Shown: positions 34,837 through 44,771, numbered from the stretch's first letter. The stretch is 64,000 nt of DNA from Tenacibaculum aquimarinum (GCF_022478115.1 NZ_JAKGSC010000001.1:372001-436000); one strand, 5' to 3'. Notes: generated by a model from the sequence alone, not told the origin. Translations and numbers: made by a program.

Positions 34837-36444
34837 TTAATTTCCGCTATTAGGAGTTGAATCTGGATCTTCTTGATCTAGACTAATAATTTCAGAAGTA
34901 TTAGTAATTGTATTGATTGCATTTACCGTTGCAGCAATTTCAATACTAATAGTTTGACTAACTGAAATTACATTTCCTGTTAAATCCCATTCTCCAGTAA
35001 CATCATTGTATGTTCCAGTAGAAATATTTGAATTTGCTAAATTAAATTGAAGTCCTGTTGGTAAGAGGTCTTTAACTACTACTCCTGTTGCTCTATGTGG
35101 TCCATTATTAGTTATTGATAATGTAAAAACAACAATACCTCCTACTTTTTGAATAGCAGAATCTACAGTTTTAACCAAACTCAAATCTGCAACAGAAACT
35201 ATTTCTAAAGTAAAATAATCATTATCATCAAATTCTACTGTAGATGAATATATGCCACCTGATAATGTTAAATCATATTCTTGCACTACTGTGCTAAAGT
35301 CTGCAACTGTACTTCTAACAAGCTTAACCGTACCAAAAGGAACACCCGTAAGATCTAAGTCTGCAGCATTTACAGAAAAATTTACAGTACCTACTTCTCC
35401 TGTTTCACTAACTCTCCATTTTGTATTTAATCTATATCTTTTATTTAAAGGCGCTATGGCAGAAAAATCATAATCTGCAGCTATTTCATCTTCACCCCAA
35501 AATAGATATTCATCATTTTGTAAATCATTTGGTGTGTTAATTCTTACAATTCCTGTTCCTTGAGAATCTGTATGATTAGAACCGTCTGTAGCCTGACCAA
35601 TACCAGCAACATTAAAATCGAAGTTTTCTCCAGTAGTATCTTCGTCATAAAAATTATTAGTAGTTATTGCAATATTATATTTTGCTGATAAATAATTAGA
35701 AACTATAATTCTTTCTGCTTCGTTAATATAAGTATTGTACAAAATTACTTCAGAAAAATCTCCTTGATGTGATTGCCCAGGATCAAAAGAATAAGGAGAA
35801 CTACCTCCATCTTGTTCTCCCGCTAAAGCTAAATCTCCACCAGCAGTAATAGCATTTCCATTTTGATTTGCAGTAACTGTGGTTCCATTAGTACCATTTA
35901 TAGACATTCTTGAATTCCCTCCTGCACTTGTCCACCCAAAACCAACAATATTCCAAACATTATTATTTGCGTCAAGGTTAAATGTTCTTGCACCCCTTCT
36001 ATACATACGTAAATTCTGGCTTCTAAAAATTAGAAAATCATTATTATGACCTGTAGATGCGTATGATAAAGTTCCATCATTAGAATCTCCAGTATTATTT
36101 ACATAAAAACCAGAAATTGCTGTTGTTGGAAAATTTGTAAAATTAGTTTTTTGAAGCCTTTGGTTACCTGTTCCAAAACGTACAACATCGTAACCATTAA
36201 CTATATTTTCTTTAATTATTGGCTGAAAAGCAACGGTAGGCTGAGTTAAATCTGAACTAAAACCAGATAAATCTGGCCAACTTGTAAAAGCAGCATTGTC
36301 TGCTTCTGTAATGTCATCTGGATTTGTCCATAATACCAAATTAGAAGCTCCAGTTGTTCCTCCAACTCCTCCAGGACCCGTTTGAGAAAAAGCTTTAATA
36401 CTGAATATTAAAAATAAAAAAAGTATATGTTTAGAACTAACCAT
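34837..36444 (-). CDS. secreted protein with concanavalin/LamG-like region and one DUF11 domain
   Basis: This 535-residue protein has a signal peptide (ending KAFSQ), a region of about 30-230 (LVLWTNPDDITEAD, VVRFGTGNQRL) typical of Bacteroidota DUF8202/LamG-like surface proteins, and a DUF11 domain (about 415-520; ADLSLVKTVDS, FTLSITNNGP). It ends DPDSTPNSGN directly after the DUF11 domain. Related proteins continue with more DUF11 repeats and a T9SS sorting domain, which is absent here. It may be surface-exposed or truncated. Confidence 0.8.
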   Translation of the reverse strand: MVSSKHILFLFLIFSIKAFSQTGPGGVGGTTGASNLVLWTNPDDITEADNAAFTSWPDLSGFSSDLTQPTVAFQPIIKENIVNGYDVVRFGTGNQRLQKTNFTNFPTTAISGFYVNNTGDSNDGTLSYASTGHNNDFLIFRSQNLRMYRRGARTFNLDANNNVWNIVGFGWTSAGGNSRMSINGTNGTTVTANQNGNAITAGGDLALAGEQDGGSSPYSFDPGQSHQGDFSEVILYNTYINEAERIIVSNYLSAKYNIAITTNNFYDEDTTGENFDFNVAGIGQATDGSNHTDSQGTGIVRINTPNDLQNDEYLFWGEDEIAADYDFSAIAPLNKRYRLNTKWRVSETGEVGTVNFSVNAADLDLTGVPFGTVKLVRSTVADFSTVVQEYDLTLSGGIYSSTVEFDDNDYFTLEIVSVADLSLVKTVDSAIQKVGGIVVFTLSITNNGPHRATGVVVKDLLPTGLQFNLANSNISTGTYNDVTGEWDLTGNVISVSQTISIEIAATVNAINTITNTSEIISLDQEDPDSTPNSGN

Positions 36445-36456
36445 TATGTAAATATA

Positions 36457-37209
36457 TTAAAAACCTCTTACTCCTTTTATCTTTTGATACGCTTCTTGTA
36501 TTTTCTGAAATTGCTCTTTGGCAATAATAACATCATCTTCCGTTGTATTTATTAATTTATCTGGATGATATTTTTTTACCAAACTTCTATACGTTTTTTT
36601 AATTTCAATATCCGATACAGACTCTGATAAACCAAGCGTTTCATAATAATAATTACTAGCCTGTGTATAATTTGAAGACGCTTTTTTATTGAAATCTTTA
36701 AAAAATAAAGATTGTAAGTATAAATAATCTTTTTTTCTTAAGTATAGATAACCAGCAATTCTCCTAACTTCTAATTCTTCTGCTTTAGTAACTTTTCCGT
36801 CTGAATAAGCAATGCCAAATAAAAATTGAATAAAATTGAAACGTTCTTGATAGCTAAGTAAATCAAAAACTTTTTTAGCCGTTTTTTCAATTGAAACCTT
36901 ATCTAAAGTAACTTCTTTTAATTGCTCAAATGCTCTATTTGCTTTTTTCTTACCGTAGTTTTTAATAAAATAATTTCTTACAAAACCTTGTTCTATCTTA
37001 TTAATTTTCCCGTCCGCTTTAATTATTTTTGAAGCTAAAATAAGTAAGTTTCTATTGTAATATTTCTTGTTTACAGAAAGGTCTAAAGCATTTGTTATAT
37101 GAATATTTATGACTTTAAAAAAAACATAAAGTACAATAACAAACATTATAATTACAAGCAGTCCAAAAAATATTGGCAATACTACCGCATCTTCCTGAAA
37201 CAAAAACAT
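36457..37209 (-). CDS. TerB-DnaJ domain protein with N-terminal membrane anchor (paralogue 2)
   Basis: This 250-residue protein has a hydrophobic N-terminus (about 8-32), a TerB-like domain (about 48-160; [32 protein letters not shown]) and a C-terminal J domain (about 185-250; YHPDKL carrying HPD). It is DjlA-like and should stimulate DnaK. The C-terminus (QKIKGVRGF) matches its upstream neighbour (EKIKDERGF). The start codon overlaps the neighbour's stop by one base (TAATG). Confidence 0.88.
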   Translation of the reverse strand: MFLFQEDAVVLPIFFGLLVIIMFVIVLYVFFKVINIHITNALDLSVNKKYYNRNLLILASKIIKADGKINKIEQGFVRNYFIKNYGKKKANRAFEQLKEVTLDKVSIEKTAKKVFDLLSYQERFNFIQFLFGIAYSDGKVTKAEELEVRRIAGYLYLRKKDYLYLQSLFFKDFNKKASSNYTQASNYYYETLGLSESVSDIEIKKTYRSLVKKYHPDKLINTTEDDVIIAKEQFQKIQEAYQKIKGVRGF

Positions 37210-37985
37210 TAAAAACCTCTTTCGTCTTTAATTTTCTCGTAAGCTTCTTGTATTTTTTGAAACTTTTGTTCTGCTACTTTAATATGTTCTTCTCCTAAAT
37301 TTTGTAATTTATCTGGATGATGCTTTTTAGCCATTTTTCTGTAGGCTTTTTTAACTTCATCATTTGTGGCAGCTTTTGTTATTTCTAAAATTTTATAAGC
37401 ACTATCTACAGCGTTGTAAAACATTGCTTTTATAGACTCATAATCGCGCTGATTGATATACAAATAACCGGCAATTTTCTTTATTTCTTGTTCTTCAGAT
37501 GAAGTTACATTTCCATCTGCTTTAGATATTCCGAATAAAAAATGAACTAATTGCAATCTTGATGCATGCGACATATGTTCACGTATTTGCATAGATACTT
37601 GACGTACGGATACTTTCTTTTTAAGTATTCCGCTAAAAAGTCTAAATGCAGAATTTGCACGTTCTTTACCGTACATATTTACAAAATGCTGACGTACATA
37701 ATCTAACTCGCGCTGATCTACTTTTCCGTCTGCTTTTATAACGACAGAAGCTAAAACTAATAAACTAATTTCAAAATCGCCTGAAGTAGTTTGACTTTGT
37801 TGTGGTCTTCTTCTACCACGAGTTTGGGTTTGGCGTCCTCTTTCGTAATCTATTTGTTCTTGTTGAAATCCTTCAAATTTAAATCCGTCTACAAAACTAC
37901 CAACTGCAAAACCTATTAATGCTCCTATTGGTCCGCCTAATGTAAATCCTAAACTTGCGCCTAACCAACTTGCAAATTTTCCCAT
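37209..37985 (-). CDS. TerB-DnaJ domain protein, DjlA-like (paralogue 1)
   Basis: This 258-residue protein has a Gly-rich membrane hairpin ([21 protein letters not shown], about 8-28), a TerB domain (about 75-180; [33 protein letters not shown]) and a J domain (HHPDKL). ATG 37985 begins MGKFASWLG; the frame is open to 38009 but that start gives a charged lead. It is followed by a paralogue with overlapping stop and start. They look like a tandem duplication. Confidence 0.9.
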   Translation of the reverse strand: MGKFASWLGASLGFTLGGPIGALIGFAVGSFVDGFKFEGFQQEQIDYERGRQTQTRGRRRPQQSQTTSGDFEISLLVLASVVIKADGKVDQRELDYVRQHFVNMYGKERANSAFRLFSGILKKKVSVRQVSMQIREHMSHASRLQLVHFLFGISKADGNVTSSEEQEIKKIAGYLYINQRDYESIKAMFYNAVDSAYKILEITKAATNDEVKKAYRKMAKKHHPDKLQNLGEEHIKVAEQKFQKIQEAYEKIKDERGF

Positions 37986-38074
37986 ATTATATTTTTTTTT
38001 GAATTTCAAAGATAAATAGATTATTTGGATACATATTGTTAATATTTAAAGAGACATTTCGCTGGCTCGCGTGA

Positions 38075-38140
38075 AGGATTGAAGCATTTGTTTGAGCTCT
38101 TTTTTGAAGTATGAAAAAAAAAGCGAGTGCGGAAAGCCTG
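38075..38140 (+). repeat. dispersed repeat family 2, copy 1
   Basis: The core TTTGAGCTCTTTTTTGA at 38092-38108, followed by GTATGAAAAAAAAAGCGAGT, matches the reverse strand of 54180-54262. The two share 21 identical bases in the core (38088-38108) and A-run plus GCGAGT after it. It lies between djlA-like and bacilliredoxin genes. Confidence 0.7.
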
Positions 38141-38219
38141 ACGGATTTGTAGTTTTTTGTGTAGAGAAACGAAGCAAGAAGCTATAAATGCGACACGCCC
38201 AAATTATAAGAAAAATGAG

Positions 38220-38227
38220 TATCTTTG
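38220..38227 (+). promoter_or_regulatory. -7 box for bacilliredoxin
   Basis: TATCTTTG fits TAnnTTTG, 21 bases before the ATG. Confidence 0.6.
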
Positions 38228-38248
38228 TAGTTCAAAATTTTATAGAAT

Positions 38249-38659
38249 ATGTATCCAGAAGAATTAGTAAAACCAATGAGAGACGAGCTTATTAACGCTG
38301 GTTTTGACGCATTATATACCGCTGAAGACGTAGACAACGCCATAGCAAAAGAAGGAACAACTTTAGTAATGGTAAACTCTGTTTGTGGTTGTGCTGCAGG
38401 AACTGCAAGACCGGGAGCAATTGCTTCTTTAGGAGCAGATAAATTTCCTACGCATTTAACTACTGTTTTTGCAGGTGTTGAGAAAGAATCTACGGCAAAG
38501 GCTCGTGAATATATGATTCCTTTTCCTCCATCTTCTCCAGCAATAGCGCTGTTTAAAGATGGTAATTTAGTACATATGTTAGAGCGTCACCACATTGAGG
38601 GTAGATCTGCGCAAATGATTGCACAGAATTTAGCAGGTGCTTATGATGAGTTTTGTTAA
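38249..38659 (+). CDS. BrxA/BrxB family bacilliredoxin
   Basis: This 136-residue thioredoxin-fold protein begins MYPEELVKPMR and has the CGC active site (Cys46, Cys48 in NSVCGCAAGTARPG), the hallmark of the YphP/YqiW family. In Firmicutes these reverse bacillithiol-protein mixed disulfides; some Bacteroidota also make bacillithiol. The C-terminus (HHIEGRSAQMIAQNL) is typical. It is convergent with sufS across a shared terminator. Confidence 0.93.
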   Translation: MYPEELVKPMRDELINAGFDALYTAEDVDNAIAKEGTTLVMVNSVCGCAAGTARPGAIASLGADKFPTHLTTVFAGVEKESTAKAREYMIPFPPSSPAIALFKDGNLVHMLERHHIEGRSAQMIAQNLAGAYDEFC

Positions 38660-38698
38660 TAGAAAGAAACAAGACTTTTAGAGACAAGAAATAAGACT

Positions 38699-38727
38699 AA
38701 AAAACCACTCAATTTGAGTGGTTTTTT
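38699..38727. terminator. bidirectional terminator between bacilliredoxin and sufS
   Basis: AAAACCACTCAA (38701-38712) pairs with TTGAGTGGTTTT (38714-38725), with extra T after. It lies between two converging genes. Confidence 0.9.
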
Positions 38728-38732
38728 AGTTT

Positions 38733-39944
38733 TTATGATAACATCATTTTTGCTTTTTTGATGGCTTCTATCATCACATCAATTTCTTCTTTGGTATTGT
38801 AAAAAGCGAAAGACGCTCTTACCGTTCCTGGTATTTTGTAAAATTCCATAATTGGCTGCGCACAATGATGTCCTGTTCTTACAGCTACACCTAGTTTGTC
38901 TAAAATTACTCCAATGTCATACGGATGAATTCCTTCTATATTGAAAGAAATTACAGATGTTTTATTTGTTGTACCGTAAATTCTTAATCCGTCTATTTCT
39001 AATAACTTTTCTGTTCCGTAAGCTAATAGGTCGTTTTCTTGTTGCTGAATGTTTTCAAATCCAACTGAGTTCACATAGTCTAATGCTACACCAAAAGCAA
39101 TTCCGCCACAAATATTTGGCGTTCCGGCTTCAAATTTATGCGGCAAACCCGCATAGGTTGTTTTTTCAAAAGTTACTGTTTCTATCATTTCTCCACCTCC
39201 TTGATAAGGCGGTAACATTTTTAATAACTCTTCTTTTCCGTAGAGCAATCCAACGCCTGTTGGTCCACAAATTTTATGTGCAGATGCTACGTAAAAATCT
39301 ACGTCTAAATCTTGCACATCTGGTTTTATATGTGGTGTTGCTTGTGCTCCATCAATTAAAACATAAGCACCAAATTTATGTGCTGCATGTATAATTTCTT
39401 CAATAGGATTTATAGTTCCTAAAGCATTTGAAACATGGTTACAGAAAACCAATTTTGTTTTTCCGTTTAGCAACTCATGATAATTATCCATGCGTAAAGA
39501 ACCGTCTTCATCCATTGGAATAACCTTTAAAACAGCGCCTGTTTTTTCGCATAGCATTTGCCAAGGCACAATGTTAGAATGGTGTTCTAATGCCGATACT
39601 ATAATTTCATCTCCTTCTTCTAATAACTCAGAAAAACCAGATGCAACCATGTTTATTCCATGTGTTGTTCCTGTAGTAAAAATAATTTCATATGAATGTT
39701 TTGCATTAAAATGTTGTTGAATTTTAATACGTGCTTCTTCATATTTATCGGTAGCTTCTTGACTTAAACTATGTACACCACGATGAATATTTGCGTTGTA
39801 ATTTGAATAATAATCTACAATTGCATCAATAACCACTTGTGGTGTTTGCGATGTTGCTCCATTATCAAAATACACTAAAGGCTTATTATTTACCGTTCTT
39901 TTAAGGATCGGGAAATCGGCACGAATTTTATCAACTTTAAACAT
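38733..39944 (-). CDS. sufS: cysteine desulfurase, SufS type
   Basis: This 403-residue PLP enzyme has the Lys motif ASAHKICGPTGVG (about 224) and the type II active-site Cys in RTGHHCAQP (Cys361), with EHHSNIVPW and GAQATPH earlier. It provides sulfur for Fe-S assembly and possibly for the MoeB-rhodanese. No sufBCD or sufE is in the window. A -7 box is at 39962-39969. Confidence 0.93.
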   Translation of the reverse strand: MFKVDKIRADFPILKRTVNNKPLVYFDNGATSQTPQVVIDAIVDYYSNYNANIHRGVHSLSQEATDKYEEARIKIQQHFNAKHSYEIIFTTGTTHGINMVASGFSELLEEGDEIIVSALEHHSNIVPWQMLCEKTGAVLKVIPMDEDGSLRMDNYHELLNGKTKLVFCNHVSNALGTINPIEEIIHAAHKFGAYVLIDGAQATPHIKPDVQDLDVDFYVASAHKICGPTGVGLLYGKEELLKMLPPYQGGGEMIETVTFEKTTYAGLPHKFEAGTPNICGGIAFGVALDYVNSVGFENIQQQENDLLAYGTEKLLEIDGLRIYGTTNKTSVISFNIEGIHPYDIGVILDKLGVAVRTGHHCAQPIMEFYKIPGTVRASFAFYNTKEEIDVMIEAIKKAKMMLS

Positions 39945-39961
39945 AATACTAAATTATACAA

Positions 39962-39969
39962 CAAAGATA
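39962..39969 (-). promoter_or_regulatory. -7 box for sufS
   Basis: Minus strand TATCTTTG fits TAnnTTTG, 18 bases before the ATG. Confidence 0.6.
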
Positions 39970-40049
39970 AGGCATGCTTTTTACAACACCTACACAAAAA
40001 AATATTTGTTACTTTTAGCATATAATAGGCATTACTTATTTTTAATAAT

Positions 40050-41372
40050 ATGAAAACATTAAAACGAATTTTATTACTATTGGCTGTTTTACTTTTAACA
40101 GTTGTTTTTTATAATTATCCTAAGTTGAATATTTTAGCGGGTTATTCTGCTAAATATGCAAGTTCATCAGTTTTTGTAGCTGAAAGAACTTTAGATTTTA
40201 CTGATAAAACTGATTTAGACTTTTCTCCTATAAATTTAGCTTCGGATGAAATAATTACTGAAGACAAACTAGCAACTTCATCTGCATTTGGATTATTAAC
40301 CCGAAAAGCAGTTTATAGAGAAGGTTTAGGAAGTGTTTTAATTTCTGATGAAAGTGATTTGGAAGAAAACCCTTTAGTTCCTAAAAGATTAACTCCTGAT
40401 AATGTAACACCTTATCCGTATGGAAATGCTACTCAAAAAGATACTGTCTTCACAAATATAGATTACACTAAATTGAACGAAACTGTTGCTTCAATTTTTA
40501 GTGATTCAACTAAAACAAGAGCCGTAGTTGTTATTTATAAAGATCAGATTATTGCGGAAAAGTATGATGAAGGATTTGATAAAAACTCTAAAATATTAGG
40601 TTGGTCAATGACCAAAAGTATTGTAAGTACTTTAATTGGAATGCGTCAATTTACAGGTAAAATGAACGTGCAAGACAAAGCTCCAATTGCAGAATGGCAA
40701 AACGATAGTAGAAAAGAAATTACCATTCATAATTTATTACAAATGAATAGTGGGTTAGAATGGGATGAAAACTACGATGAAATTTCAGACGCTACGCAAA
40801 TGCTATTCCTTGATAAGGATATGACCAAAATGCAAGCAAAAAAACAATTTGTTGGTAAACCCAACGAAACTTGGAACTATTCTTCTGGAACCACTAATGT
40901 ATTATCAGGAATTTTACGTGGAAATTTTGCTACGCATCAAGAATATTTAGATTATTGGTACACTTCTTTAATTGATAAAATTGGCATGAACTCAATGCTT
41001 ATTGAAACCGATTTAAGCGGAAATTACGTTGGTTCTTCTTACGGTTGGGCAACGCCAAGAGATTGGGCAAAATTAGGCTTGTTGTATCTTAAAAACGGTA
41101 CTTGGAAAGGTGAACAATTGTTTGATAAATCTTGGGTAGATTATGCAACTACGCCAACACCAACTTCAGATGGTTGGTATGGAGCTCAAATTTGGTTAAA
41201 TGCCGGAAACAGATATCCTGATGTACCAAAAAACATGTATTCTTTTAACGGTTACCAAGGTCAGAATGTATTTATTTTACCTAATGAAGAATTGGTTATT
41301 GTAAGAATGGGATTGACTAAAAAAGCAGATGTTAATGCTTTCTTGAGTGGGATTTTAACTTCTTTAAAATAA
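40050..41372 (+). CDS. class C beta-lactamase-like serine hydrolase
   Basis: This 440-residue protein has an N-terminal membrane anchor (about 5-22), the SxxK motif SMTK (186-189), the YxN-type motif NYSSGTTN (about 277), and the conserved GWARVT-like YGWATPRDWAKLG. The family includes penicillin-binding proteins, esterases and EstB-like enzymes; the substrate cannot be fixed here. It is followed after two bases by a small lipoprotein gene. Confidence 0.85.
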   Translation: MKTLKRILLLLAVLLLTVVFYNYPKLNILAGYSAKYASSSVFVAERTLDFTDKTDLDFSPINLASDEIITEDKLATSSAFGLLTRKAVYREGLGSVLISDESDLEENPLVPKRLTPDNVTPYPYGNATQKDTVFTNIDYTKLNETVASIFSDSTKTRAVVVIYKDQIIAEKYDEGFDKNSKILGWSMTKSIVSTLIGMRQFTGKMNVQDKAPIAEWQNDSRKEITIHNLLQMNSGLEWDENYDEISDATQMLFLDKDMTKMQAKKQFVGKPNETWNYSSGTTNVLSGILRGNFATHQEYLDYWYTSLIDKIGMNSMLIETDLSGNYVGSSYGWATPRDWAKLGLLYLKNGTWKGEQLFDKSWVDYATTPTPTSDGWYGAQIWLNAGNRYPDVPKNMYSFNGYQGQNVFILPNEELVIVRMGLTKKADVNAFLSGILTSLK

Positions 41373-41374
41373 AT

Positions 41375-41734
41375 ATGAAACAATTACTATATATAGTATT
41401 GATAATATGTTTTTCTTGTAATTCAGACAGAAAATTTAACTCAAAAAACTGGGCTCCTTATGAATCTGGTGTTATTGGAGGTGAAAGGAAAAGAATGTTA
41501 TCAGATTTAACTCAAAATGTTTTAAAACCAAGTTTTACTACAAAAAAAGAAGTAGACTCTTTATTGGGTAAATATTACATAATTGACATTGAGAATAAAA
41601 CATATAACTATGAGGTTTTTGAAAAATATGGATGGAATATCGATCCTGAAGGTTATATAACTTTAAAATTATCTTTTGATAAAGATTCTATTTTACAACA
41701 ATGGTTAATTGAAGAAACTACTTTTAATCCTTAA
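41375..41734 (+). CDS. small lipoprotein, possibly BamE/SmpA-like
   Basis: This 119-residue protein has a lipoprotein signal ending CFSC (Cys15). The central motif GGERKRMLSDLTQNVLKP, followed by KKEVDSLLGKYY, suggests a small alpha-beta fold similar to BamE/SmpA (helices then a DSLLG turn). That similarity is inferred. It is co-transcribed with the preceding hydrolase. No function is known to me. Confidence 0.6.
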   Translation: MKQLLYIVLIICFSCNSDRKFNSKNWAPYESGVIGGERKRMLSDLTQNVLKPSFTTKKEVDSLLGKYYIIDIENKTYNYEVFEKYGWNIDPEGYITLKLSFDKDSILQQWLIEETTFNP

Positions 41735-41740
41735 TTAAAA

Positions 41741-42613
41741 CTACTTAAATCTTATAAATTTAGCTTCGTTAAAATAATATCCAGGAACTTCTGTATAGGC
41801 ATTCAATTGTAAATTGTACCACGGACTCATCTTTGTATCTGTTGGGTTCTTCAACATATGCACACTTTGTGCTGGTATGTTTCCTTGTGCTAGAATGTAT
41901 TTTATTTTTCCTTCGGAATTTTTAATCTTATCTACAATCATAACAATATGACCTGGAGTTCCAGGGTTTACCAACATGTCTCCAACTTCAAAATTAGTTT
42001 TAACCTTTGGCAATTCGTTGTATAAAGACAACGTACCTGAATACATATAAATTAGGTTTAAGTATTTATAAAAATTAGCTTTTGAAGTGTTAGGAGTTCC
42101 CGTTTTATGAAACGTAACTTTGTTTCCTTTTACTTTTGGCCTATAGCCTTCTGCATATTTTTTCCAAGGACAATAATGTCCGCTTGTAAACTCAAATCCT
42201 ATTTTGTTTTGTTGATTGGTTTTCCACAGGTATTCAGAACGTAATCTAATAAGTGCATCTGCACATTGTTGCAATCCGTTTTTAGGCACAGACAAATCTA
42301 ATACACCAATATGACCTGATTGATAAAAGTATTTACTTCCATCATAATTTATTACTTCTGCCCCGTAATTTTTAAGTGCATAATTTTGAATAAATGATTG
42401 AAAAGAACCTTCAGAGTAAGTAACTCTTGTAAAATCTTCTGGGATTTTTACTCTATTAATAACTGTATTTCCATTTTTGTTGATATAACTTGGTGAAGAA
42501 AATACAGTTGTAATTGTGTTTTTAACAATTTTTGTTTTTTTTGGTGCAAACAAATAGCTCCAAAAAACAATTAAAACAAACAATAAACCAATTAAGTAAA
42601 ATAGCTTTTTCAT
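41741..42613 (-). CDS. DUF4846 domain protein
   Basis: This 290-residue protein has an N-terminal membrane anchor (about 4-22) and a soluble domain with the DUF4846 pattern: QQCADALIRLRSEYLW, ENSSG-like FTSGHYCPWKKYAEGYRP, VGDMLVNPGTPGHIVMIVDK and a late ILAQGNIPAQSVHMLKNP. Family function is unknown; a cysteine/histidine pair (GHYC, GHIVMI) suggests a hydrolase-like fold. ATG 42613 is preferred over 42661, which adds a non-signal lead. Confidence 0.85.
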   Translation of the reverse strand: MKKLFYLIGLLFVLIVFWSYLFAPKKTKIVKNTITTVFSSPSYINKNGNTVINRVKIPEDFTRVTYSEGSFQSFIQNYALKNYGAEVINYDGSKYFYQSGHIGVLDLSVPKNGLQQCADALIRLRSEYLWKTNQQNKIGFEFTSGHYCPWKKYAEGYRPKVKGNKVTFHKTGTPNTSKANFYKYLNLIYMYSGTLSLYNELPKVKTNFEVGDMLVNPGTPGHIVMIVDKIKNSEGKIKYILAQGNIPAQSVHMLKNPTDTKMSPWYNLQLNAYTEVPGYYFNEAKFIRFK

Positions 42614-42660
42614 ATTAGTTACTCTAACGAATAAAATTTTAACTTTAGTATTATAAAACA

Positions 42661-42691
42661 AAAAAACCGATACATTTCTGTATCGGTTTTT
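42661..42691 (-). terminator. terminator of the nqr operon
   Basis: AAAACCGATACA pairs with TGTATCGGTTTT (42663-42690). It lies 25 bases after the nqrF stop and before the DUF4846 gene. Confidence 0.9.
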
Positions 42692-42700
42692 AATATCTAA

Positions 42701-42719
42701 ATAAACGCTTAGCGTTTAT
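42701..42719. repeat. second hairpin at nqrF stop codon
   Basis: ATAAACGCT and AGCGTTTAT form a perfect 9-base inverted repeat with a single loop base. The nqrF stop (42716-42718) lies within it. Confidence 0.7.
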
Positions 42720-44023
42720 CCTCCAAAGTCATCAAAACGGATGTTTTCGTCTGCTAGACCAAAATCTTCTCCCATTTTTTGTACTGCTTTGTTCATTAAT
42801 GGTGGTCCACAGAAATATAATTCTAAATCTTCTGGAGATTCATGGTGATTTAAGTAGTTATCAATTACACAATTATGTATAAAACCTACAAAACCATCTC
42901 CTGCTTCATCATTAATATCTTTTTTGGTAGTCCAATTATCTGCTTCTGCAGGATCAGATAAAGCAATGTAAAATTTAAAGTTTGGAAAATCTTTTTCTAA
43001 AGCTCTAAAGTGTTCGATATAAAATAATTCTGCTTTAGAACGACCTCCATACCAATACGTTACTTTTCTACCAGTTTTTAATGTTCTGAATAAGTGATAT
43101 AAGTGAGAACGCATTGGCGCCATACCTGCTCCACCTCCAACATATAACATTTCTGCATCAGATTCATTGATAAAGAATTCTCCATAAGGTCCAGAAATAA
43201 CACATTTATCTCCTTTCTTTAAGTTGAATATGTACGAAGAAGCAATTCCTGGATTTACATCCATCCATCCACCTTTCACTCTATCAAAAGGAGGTGTTGC
43301 AATACGTACATTTAACATAATTTCTCTTCCTTCAGCAGGATAAGAAGCCATAGAATATGCTCTTTCTACAGTTTCTGTATTTTTCATTACTAATGGTCTT
43401 AAGCCAAATTTATTCCATTCAGCTTCAAACTTATCTGCTACGTCATGCTCTTCTGGGTGTGCAGTAATATCCATATCAGCATAGTTTATTTCACAAGCTG
43501 GAATTTCAATTTGAATATATCCACCTGCTTTATAACCCATGTCTTCTGGAATCTCAACAACAAACTCTTTAATAAAAGTTGCTACGTTATAATTTCTTAC
43601 AACAACTGCATCCCATTTCTTAATTCCAAAAATTTCTTCTGGAATAGAAATATCCATATCTTGTTTTACTTTTACTTGACAAGATAAACGAACACCGTGT
43701 GCTAATTCTTTACGAGTAAAGTGAGGTGTTTCTGTTGGTAAAGCTTCACCTCCACCAGAGTTTACGTGACATTCACATTGAATACACGTTCCACCTCCAC
43801 CACAAGCTGATGGTAAAAATATTTTTTCGTTACCTAATGTAGTTAATAAAGATCCACCTGAAGCAACTTCAATAGTTCTCTCTCCATTAATGGTAATTTT
43901 TACCGGTCCAGATGGCGATAACTTTTGCTTTACAAAAAGTAACAACGCTACTAATAATAAGGTAACTACTAAAAAGGCTCCTACTGTAGCTCCAATAATT
44001 CCAAAGTCAATTGCTCCTATCAT
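42716..44023 (-). CDS. nqrF: Na+-translocating NADH:quinone reductase subunit F
   Basis: This 435-residue protein has an N-terminal helix (about 8-30), a 2Fe-2S ferredoxin domain with Cys74, 80, 83 and 115, an FAD-binding region (RAYSMASYPAE) and an NADH-binding domain (GGGAGMAPMRSHL). It takes electrons from NADH. The start overlaps the nqrE stop by one base. It is the last gene of the six-gene operon. Confidence 0.97.
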   Translation of the reverse strand: MIGAIDFGIIGATVGAFLVVTLLLVALLLFVKQKLSPSGPVKITINGERTIEVASGGSLLTTLGNEKIFLPSACGGGGTCIQCECHVNSGGGEALPTETPHFTRKELAHGVRLSCQVKVKQDMDISIPEEIFGIKKWDAVVVRNYNVATFIKEFVVEIPEDMGYKAGGYIQIEIPACEINYADMDITAHPEEHDVADKFEAEWNKFGLRPLVMKNTETVERAYSMASYPAEGREIMLNVRIATPPFDRVKGGWMDVNPGIASSYIFNLKKGDKCVISGPYGEFFINESDAEMLYVGGGAGMAPMRSHLYHLFRTLKTGRKVTYWYGGRSKAELFYIEHFRALEKDFPNFKFYIALSDPAEADNWTTKKDINDEAGDGFVGFIHNCVIDNYLNHHESPEDLELYFCGPPLMNKAVQKMGEDFGLADENIRFDDFGG

Positions 44024-44763
44024 TATTTAATTTCTTTAGTGTTAACAGCTACTTCTTCTTTGACTTCTTTAGTAGCTTCTTCTATTTTTTTCTCTTCAAC
44101 CGGTGTTTCGATTGCTGTTTTTTCTTCAGCTTTCGCTTCTTCTTCTCCACCTGTTAACATTCCACCGAAACTCATAAAACCAATTGCCATTAAACCTGTA
44201 ACAATAAATGTAATTCCTAAACCTCTTAAAGGCGCTGGAATGTTAGAGTATCTAATTTTTTCACGAATTGCTGCAATAGCTAAAATTGCTAAAAACCATC
44301 CAATTCCTGATCCAACTCCGTACGTTAATGCCAAACCTAAAGTTGGTATCTCACGAGACTGCATAAATAAACTTCCTCCTAAAATTGCACAGTTTACTGC
44401 AATTAATGGTAAGAAAATACCTAATGAATTGTATAATGATGGTGAAAATTTTTCAACAATAATTTCTACTAATTGTACCATTGTTGCAATGGTTGCAATA
44501 AATAAAATAAATGAAAGGAAACTTAAATCGTATGCTGCATATTCTACACCTAACCATTTTAAAGCTCCTGGTTGTAATATATATTGATCTAATAACCAGT
44601 TTAACGGTACTGTTACCATTAATACAAAGATTACTGCGGCACCTAAACCTACAGCCGTAGTTACTTTTTTAGATACAGCAAGGTAAGAACACATTCCTAA
44701 GAAAGTGGCAAATACCATGTTGTCTATAAAAATCGACTTGAAAAATAATTCTAAATGTTCCAT
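44023..44763 (-). CDS. nqrE: Na+-NQR subunit E with charged C-terminal tail
   Basis: This 246-residue membrane protein has six hydrophobic segments with the conserved Cys-bearing regions [13 protein letters not shown] and [14 protein letters not shown]. coli-type NqrE is about 200 residues. The extra C-terminal 40 residues are almost all Glu, Lys, Ala and Val (EEEAKAEEK..., ending NTKEIK). NqrD and NqrE carry the iron centre across the membrane. Confidence 0.96.
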   Translation of the reverse strand: MEHLELFFKSIFIDNMVFATFLGMCSYLAVSKKVTTAVGLGAAVIFVLMVTVPLNWLLDQYILQPGALKWLGVEYAAYDLSFLSFILFIATIATMVQLVEIIVEKFSPSLYNSLGIFLPLIAVNCAILGGSLFMQSREIPTLGLALTYGVGSGIGWFLAILAIAAIREKIRYSNIPAPLRGLGITFIVTGLMAIGFMSFGGMLTGGEEEAKAEEKTAIETPVEEKKIEEATKEVKEEVAVNTKEIK

Positions 44764-44771
44764 AATATTTT

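Noticed and set aside
44039..44587. 182-residue plus-strand frame opposite nqrE
   Set aside because: Antisense to a strongly identified membrane subunit; the Ser/Ile/Pro pattern is the mirror of hydrophobic codons.
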